DNA of 64,000 bases, taken from positions 1-64,000 of the IMG/VR virus record IMGVR_UViG_3300008450_000027. The stretch is one strand, 5' to 3'. Each line of letters starts with the position of its first letter. Position 1 is the stretch's first letter. Shown here one piece after another: positions 59,189 through 64,000 of this stretch. This stretch comes from a virus. The notes under the pieces were generated by a model. The model ran no database searches. It worked only from the letters and a program-made list of their open reading frames with translations, and was not told where the DNA came from. The translations under genes were made by a program, and so were the position numbers.

Positions 59189-60655
59189 TTAAACTTTTAT
59201 ATTTCCATAACTATCTATAAGGCCCAAACTTCCCTGTGATATGTTGGTATTCACTGGTGGGGTCGCTGATGTTTTAAATGACAAATTAACAAAAGCTACC
59301 GTTATTGGTAGACTTGACGTTAAACACTCAGCCGAGTTCCAAACGTCTAATGAACCACCCATTATTTTTATATTATTATTCCCACTTACAGTACAAGCGT
59401 ATCCGGATCCACCAGACAATAATGAGGTTGATTGTAAATTTTTAACCACCAATGACGCGGTACCTAAAGCACTTAACCCACAACTATAGTTGGTGGCTGA
59501 ACTAGATGTTAAATTTTCTAATTTGGAATTCACACCATTAGTTGGTACTGAAACATTAACACCAAGAAATGTGTATGAATACCCCAACATATTCGTACCC
59601 AAATACACGTTCTCCAAATCCATACCGATACCACCACTTGAATAACCCTTACAGTCTTGAGCTATTGAGTTGAGGATGGCCATTCCATCACTTGCTGTAC
59701 TATAACCAACACAAGACTGTATTCTATTTACGTTAGCGGCATATATTCCAGCGTTTCCGAGGGAGTACCCGACTGAATTTGTTATTGACCCAGCAAATGA
59801 CGGCATCAACATACCAATACCAAAACCTAAACCGTTTGATCTACCAATACAATCGTAAACCTCGGAAGTAATCGAGTTACAATATATCGCAGTTTCAAGT
59901 GTAGCTATAACATTTAATGAATATAGTTTGCCACTATTAACAACCCCCCTAGTGTAGGATTCAACTAAAGACCCTCTAACCGTACCGTTATTATTTATTC
60001 CGGTTGTCGCTGGTGATATGAAATAAACACCCACAGTTTCAATTACGGTATTAGTATTTTGAACATATAGACAAAGTGATGTTGTATCATTAACGTATGA
60101 CACATTACTTCTAACAATATTACCATTATATATTTTACAATTAACCGTAAGATTATTATCAGTTAAACAATGGTCTGTGGAGTTTCTGTCTAGAGTGTAT
60201 GTGTACCCATTCATATTTAAATCAACACCATCCTTTAAAATTACGGTAACAGGTGAAGATTCAGTAACGTTAGCAAACATTTGTATCACATCACCGGATG
60301 AAGCAGCGTTTATAGCTGATTGTAACGTTGAATAGTATGTGTATTCACCTAAACTATCGGATATACCAAATATTCCATAACTTGTCGAAGTACCACCAGT
60401 TGTAAACCCTGTGATTGAATTTGTACCACCGGTACTATTAATTAATGTTAACGTTCCTGTGGTGTTGTTATACGTACCACCGGTAACAAAAGAACCTGAA
60501 TTACCAGAAAATATTGGAATTAAATTCTCTAAAGTTGTTTTATATGAGGATCCACCACTATATTGTATGGTGTCCCCAGTGTTAACAATATGAATTAAAG
60601 TATCCTTATCAACGTAAGGAGCTAAGGTTCTATCTGTAAGTCTTTGTTGTGGCAT
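59189..60655 (-). CDS. Tail fibre/spike with right-handed beta-helix
   Basis: 488 residues. Residues 1-48 are the shared docking module (L-T-D-R-T-L-A-P-Y-V ... Y-K-T-T-L-E-N-L-I-P-I-F). A T-G-G-T-Y-N-N-T-T-G-T-L module follows (~55-85). Residues ~90-420 read as a pectate-lyase-like parallel beta-helix: A-A-S-S-G-D-V-I-Q-M-F, then D-L-N-M-N-G-Y-T-Y-T-L, then repeated coils containing I-x-N-C/S-x-G/Y-x-S. Such folds occur in phage tailspikes that bind or cleave polysaccharide. No catalytic triad could be identified. C-terminal strands end the protein. Only a TATTTATT lies before its ATG (three bases). Confidence 0.78.
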   Translation of the reverse strand: MPQQRLTDRTLAPYVDKDTLIHIVNTGDTIQYSGGSSYKTTLENLIPIFSGNSGSFVTGGTYNNTTGTLTLINSTGGTNSITGFTTGGTSTSYGIFGISDSLGEYTYYSTLQSAINAASSGDVIQMFANVTESSPVTVILKDGVDLNMNGYTYTLDRNSTDHCLTDNNLTVNCKIYNGNIVRSNVSYVNDTTSLCLYVQNTNTVIETVGVYFISPATTGINNNGTVRGSLVESYTRGVVNSGKLYSLNVIATLETAIYCNSITSEVYDCIGRSNGLGFGIGMLMPSFAGSITNSVGYSLGNAGIYAANVNRIQSCVGYSTASDGMAILNSIAQDCKGYSSGGIGMDLENVYLGTNMLGYSYTFLGVNVSVPTNGVNSKLENLTSSSATNYSCGLSALGTASLVVKNLQSTSLLSGGSGYACTVSGNNNIKIMGGSLDVWNSAECLTSSLPITVAFVNLSFKTSATPPVNTNISQGSLGLIDSYGNIKV

Positions 60656-60667
60656 ACCAATAAATAT

Positions 60668-60964
60668 CTATCCCTCAAAAATATACTCAACCCCATCCTC
60701 GAATAAAAAGAAAATACCGTCCTCAAACATTTTATTTTCCACCGGACAAGTTAACAATTCAAATCTCTCACACCCATTCGAATCTATTATTTTTAATAAA
60801 AATGATTCAACAACATCTAATGGCGGTGGTACATAAAAAATATATGCTGGGGGTATTGTCTCACCACTAGATACCAAATAACAATATGTGTTTGTTATAT
60901 CACAAACTTGTATTTCGTAAGGTGACGTACCCGTTGTTCCAGAAATTATTACTTGATGTGCCAT
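60668..60964 (-). CDS. Hypothetical small fibre-associated protein, 98 aa
   Basis: MAHQVIISGTTGTSPYEIQVCDITNTYC at the start, with paired Cys (C-D-I-T-N-T-Y-C and C-E-R-F-E-L-L-T-C) and a middle beta segment (F-L-L-K-I-I-D-S-N-G). The tail repeats F-E-D-G-I/V in three forms (M-F-E-D-G-I-F, L-F-E-D-G-V-E, Y-I-F-E-G). These features resemble small beta-sandwich fibre accessories in flavophage-like genomes. It lies one base from the LamG gene. Function not recognised. Confidence 0.6.
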   Translation of the reverse strand: MAHQVIISGTTGTSPYEIQVCDITNTYCYLVSSGETIPPAYIFYVPPPLDVVESFLLKIIDSNGCERFELLTCPVENKMFEDGIFFLFEDGVEYIFEG

Positions 60965-60965
60965 T

Positions 60966-61709
60966 TTAATTATGATTAAATCTACCTTTTAAAGTATTAT
61001 AGTTTTGTCTTATTTCGTCTAAACTTAAACATTTATTATATATTGAAGCTGTAGCTATTTTTCCGTTAAATCTAGTACTACCAGCACTAGAACCCCTACC
61101 AATATCTGGTTCATTTGGTCCAGATGGTCTACCTGAAACTCTACCTTGATTTGTTAGTTGTCTTACTAAATTACCATTGATATATATCGATAAAGTACTG
61201 GCTGTTAAACTAGGCTCCAATTGACATGTAGCCACCACATAATTAAATTCATTTGGAAAATTAGATGCAGTGAATTGATTATATGTCACACCAAATTGTG
61301 CCGTACCATCTGTTAGTGCAAAATTAATACTATTACCAAATGGGTATAACCAAGTTCTATTAATTGACGCTCCGGTACCAGGTAAAAATAACACACTACC
61401 TTGAGATAAACTTCTATCATGACTAAACCAACTAGCGTAAGTTATGTTTGGGGGTATGTTAACCATTGGGGTTCCGAAACCAGTCGACGATAGATAGTTT
61501 ACTCCATTTAAAAAAAAATAACTAATATCATTCATTGACTGAATTGTCACCCCACTTTGAATTGTTAATCTTCTAAAGTTTGACCCATTTTCACGTTTTA
61601 CAAGTGAATAAGCTTCGGTACCTATATTATTGTACGATTTAGAATTTTGTGCGTCTATATGAAACACCAAACCATCCGTAACTATATTTGGGAAAAAATG
61701 ATAACTCAT
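60966..61709 (-). CDS. LamG / concanavalin A-like lectin-domain protein
   Basis: 247 residues forming a single LamG jelly roll: L-V-F-H-I-D-A-Q-N-S near residue 14, S-W-F-S-H-D-R near 90, L-S-I-Y-I-N-G-N-L-V-R-Q near 170, and the closing F-N-G-K-I-A-T-A-S-I-Y-N-K-C-L-S-L-D-E-I-R-Q-N-Y-N, the classic final strand and helix of Laminin_G_3 domains. Such domains bind glycans, so this is probably a host polysaccharide-binding fibre component. It sits between a large fibre gene (one base upstream) and the 98-residue gene. Confidence 0.82.
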   Translation of the reverse strand: MSYHFFPNIVTDGLVFHIDAQNSKSYNNIGTEAYSLVKRENGSNFRRLTIQSGVTIQSMNDISYFFLNGVNYLSSTGFGTPMVNIPPNITYASWFSHDRSLSQGSVLFLPGTGASINRTWLYPFGNSINFALTDGTAQFGVTYNQFTASNFPNEFNYVVATCQLEPSLTASTLSIYINGNLVRQLTNQGRVSGRPSGPNEPDIGRGSSAGSTRFNGKIATASIYNKCLSLDEIRQNYNTLKGRFNHN

Positions 61710-61710
61710 C

Positions 61711-63618
61711 TTAAATACTTCTTATTATAACTCTAACCTCCCAGGTACCGGAAATAACAGATACTCTAAGAGTAGCGTTAGTACCGTTAGAAATCATGTT
61801 AAATGTTATTGGTGTCGTAACACCTATACTAGTGGTTGTAGTTTCAGTAATGTTAACGGTTGTACCACTAAAGATTGACATTATTTGTCCTGACCTAGCT
61901 CCGGTAGTACTTTTAACAGTATACTCAAACCAAGCTCCGGTATACGCACTCAATGGTAAAGAGTATACGTTTGTAGTACCCACAGGTGGTAAAACCCTAA
62001 CCGTTGTATTTAATGATGGGGCAAGGTATGAACCCATTAGTATTGTGTTATCTGAAAACACCTCAAATATTGGTATTCCGGAAATATCATTTACACTAAA
62101 CAACGATCCGATTAGACTATCATTTACACTAAATAATTCTCCGTTAGATCCTTGAACACTAAAAATTGGTGGTGACGATGTATTCCCGGAACCAATAATT
62201 GTTAATACATTCTGAGAACTTCCAGACATTATTGTGTTCCCACTAACATTAAAATTTCCCTTAATATTAACCTCATCTTGTAAACCATCAACCGTTAGAA
62301 AATCATGATTATCGTTATCATCTCTAATAACAAAATTACGGTCTTGATAAACATAAAATATTGATTCTGTTATTGTGTGTTTTCTAATCTCCTCACCCGC
62401 TGAGTATTCGATAATACCAGGTGTTGTTGGATTTACGGTTTGATATATGATTGAGGATCCGCTAGGTGTTAACATTCCCAAAGAAACAGATGAGGTATCA
62501 ATACCTAAATAACCTTCACTATAGGATGTACCATCAGTTGACAAATACACCCCGTAACCATCCAAATCGTGAACCCTATAACCAGTAAATGTTAAATCGG
62601 TATTTGCAAAGTTTGTATCTGTAGTTACCGGTAAATTCAAATATGTTGTCGCGGATAAAGTCCCATTTACCGTTAAACCGGTCATCGTGTTTATTGACGC
62701 TGAAAAAGTATTCCCAGAATTATCATAGATGTTAAAAGTATTTGAGTCATCATATGTATACCCGGTTACATAGTGATCAGTATACCCAACTAAAAAACCA
62801 GAAACATTAAATGTCCCACCTGAATTATTTGTAAATGTCGCGACACCACTACCAGAATTATATGTACCACCAGTTATAGTCATATCACTAGATAATATTG
62901 ATAAACTAACTGTATCACTCCACAAATCGTTTCTTGTTACCGTTAAATTATAATTTGAATTGTTAAATGATAAATCCGTTATATATTTATCTGGTGTATT
63001 GGTTAAATTAGATCCGTCCCCGTAAAATGTTCCACCACTTATTGTTGTCGCTGATAATACGTTTATAGATGATGAAAATGTATTTCCAGAGTTATCATCA
63101 ATACTAAATGTATTTATATTATCATATGTAAATCCTGTAATATATGTATTAGTTGTGTCTAATCCACTAATTTGATACCCACCACCAGTATTATAATAAA
63201 AATTTAAAATACCAGATGAATAAGTTCCACCCGTAGTATATGTATCACCAGTAATACTCACACCGTTAACATTTAATGTTGTAGCTGTAACTCCCTGTGT
63301 GAATATTGTATCCCCACTTATTGTACCCCCAGTAAAGGTACCACCACCACCCCCACTTTGGAATATTGACCAATCACTTAATGATCCATTCCATGGTGGC
63401 GAATTTAATTTGTAATATATTGAACCGTCATTCACACCAACAACCATCCCAGGTCGTCTCCTTTGATTTGTTATTGAGTTTAATTCGGTTATAGTATTAA
63501 CATTTCGTAAACCGTCAATACCATACAATGGGTCAATTACTGGGTATGTATCATTTGTATCCGTGGGGGAAATAAATCCCAGAACCTCAACCCCACCTGA
63601 AAAACTAAAACTTGGCAT
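61711..63618 (-). CDS. Large modular tail fibre protein, 635 aa
   Basis: An N-terminal segment (I-T-E-L-N-S-I-T-N-Q-R-R-R-P-G-M-V-V-G-V-N) resembles fibre attachment domains. Residues ~100-330 carry repeated T-G-G-T-Y-x-S-G and T-N-N-S-G-G-T-F-x-V-S-G-F units and S-I-D-D-N-S-G-N-T-F-S-S-S-I-N units. A G-Y-T-D-H-Y-V-T-G stretch is nearly identical, also in DNA, to the YadA-like fibre. The C-terminal ~300 residues include several G-S-G-N-T-S-S-P-P and F-S-V-N-D-S-L-I-G-S-L-F-S-V-N-D repeats and end in a beta tip. Long trimeric fibre likely. Confidence 0.75.
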   Translation of the reverse strand: MPSFSFSGGVEVLGFISPTDTNDTYPVIDPLYGIDGLRNVNTITELNSITNQRRRPGMVVGVNDGSIYYKLNSPPWNGSLSDWSIFQSGGGGGTFTGGTISGDTIFTQGVTATTLNVNGVSITGDTYTTGGTYSSGILNFYYNTGGGYQISGLDTTNTYITGFTYDNINTFSIDDNSGNTFSSSINVLSATTISGGTFYGDGSNLTNTPDKYITDLSFNNSNYNLTVTRNDLWSDTVSLSILSSDMTITGGTYNSGSGVATFTNNSGGTFNVSGFLVGYTDHYVTGYTYDDSNTFNIYDNSGNTFSASINTMTGLTVNGTLSATTYLNLPVTTDTNFANTDLTFTGYRVHDLDGYGVYLSTDGTSYSEGYLGIDTSSVSLGMLTPSGSSIIYQTVNPTTPGIIEYSAGEEIRKHTITESIFYVYQDRNFVIRDDNDNHDFLTVDGLQDEVNIKGNFNVSGNTIMSGSSQNVLTIIGSGNTSSPPIFSVQGSNGELFSVNDSLIGSLFSVNDISGIPIFEVFSDNTILMGSYLAPSLNTTVRVLPPVGTTNVYSLPLSAYTGAWFEYTVKSTTGARSGQIMSIFSGTTVNITETTTTSIGVTTPITFNMISNGTNATLRVSVISGTWEVRVIIRSI

Positions 63619-63626
63619 AATATTTT

Positions 63627-64000
63627 TTAACTACATAACCAACAATCAACAGTACCCAAGAAGTCATTAAAGGTTCTGTAGACATTGTAATTTATCTGGA
63701 ATCCATTTCCATCTACTATAATTATTGTACCTATATTGTTTGTTGGTATGTTAAATCCATTACAACCAATCGTACTATTTCTAAATCCTGTTGGTTGTGG
63801 TAATGATATCGGTATTAAAATGTATCCCCAGTATGGTGTAACACTACTCGTAAATGTAACATAATCATCTGTTGGGTCATTTGTATACTCGAAAGTAAGA
63901 AGTGAAGAGTCCCCACTAGTTATTGACGAACCACTAAATTTACCAAAATAAATTCCTGGTAAGTCTGGTTCCGGTGAACTACTAGGTGTTGGTGTTGGTG
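63627..64000 (-). CDS. Partial fibre protein, C-terminal 124 residues
   Basis: An open minus-strand frame entering from the window edge and ending at TAA 63627. The visible part starts in a P-T-P-T-P-S-S-S-P-E-P linker, then has a compact beta domain with G-I-Y-F-G-K-F-S-G-S-S-I-T, Y-W-G-Y-I-L-I-P-I-S-L-P-Q-P and a closing D-C-W-L-C-S. The Thr-Pro linker recalls the stalk at 53923-55152. The last fold looks like small receptor-binding tips. Not complete, so no assignment beyond fibre tip is made. Confidence 0.7.
   Translation of the reverse strand, partial: PTPTPSSSPEPDLPGIYFGKFSGSSITSGDSSLLTFEYTNDPTDDYVTFTSSVTPYWGYILIPISLPQPTGFRNSTIGCNGFNIPTNNIGTIIIVDGNGFQINYNVYRTFNDFLGTVDCWLCS

Overview
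The window looks like part of a large, AT-rich, T4-like contractile-tailed phage genome. It carries tail sheath, tail tube, baseplate wedge (gp6, gp25, gp53-like), neck (gp13-, gp14- and gp15-like), tape measure and hub proteins. It also carries a T4-style replication and recombination set: family B DNA polymerase, gp41-like helicase, RNase H, UvsX and gp32. A Bacteroidota host is inferred from several signs: most starts lack a clear Shine-Dalgarno sequence and have an A/T-only leader; two promoters match the Bacteroidota pattern TTTG-N20-TAnnTTTG; there is a DUF5522-type Cys protein; and the ssDNA-binding protein ends in a bacterial-SSB-like ELPF tip. No capsid, portal, terminase, lysis, integrase or tRNA gene is visible, so this is only part of the genome.

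Layout, read mostly leftward on the minus strand. (1) 64000-58997: tail-fibre and adhesin genes (stalk-like partial protein, large modular fibre, LamG lectin, beta-helix fibre). (2) 58954-55180: three glycosyltransferases. (3) 55152-50530: a Thr-Pro stalk protein, a C1q-like fibre protein and a Cys-rich YadA-like fibre. (4) 50442-47485: DNA polymerase with its own promoter and a leader hairpin. (5) A plus-strand island at 43066-47508: SNF2 helicase, a zincin-superoxide dismutase fusion, gp13-like neck protein and a small protein; a small ribbon-helix-helix gene at 41342 is also on plus. (6) 43052-28037: neck and tail completion genes, sheath, HAD phosphatase, tail tube, tail assembly chaperone with a probable +1 frameshift, tape measure, and very large hub and baseplate proteins. 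(7) 28047-20494: giant hub protein and two small genes. (8) 20388-11544: gp32 as a monocistronic unit, then a glycosyltransferase-uvsX-DUF4338-RNase H-helicase-NrdJ-DUF5522 operon ending in a strong terminator. (9) 11498-1: gp25, gp6, a 1916-residue protein with a membrane-like segment, and further structural proteins, ending in a PKD-like protein that runs off the window.

Transcription units are marked by intrinsic terminators after the DUF5522 gene, gp32, the Pro/Ala-rich gene, the tail tube and the sheath. A TATTTAT element lies just upstream of many virion genes and may be the phage's late promoter core. No stretch longer than about 300 bases lacks a gene; the longest gap (36791-36986) holds an AGCTAGCT-centred repeat.

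The points most worth following up are the zincin-SOD fusion, the +1 frameshift chaperone, the DruA-like DUF4338 protein in the recombination operon, the exchange of modules among fibre genes, and an apparent genome-wide depletion of TGC/GCA.
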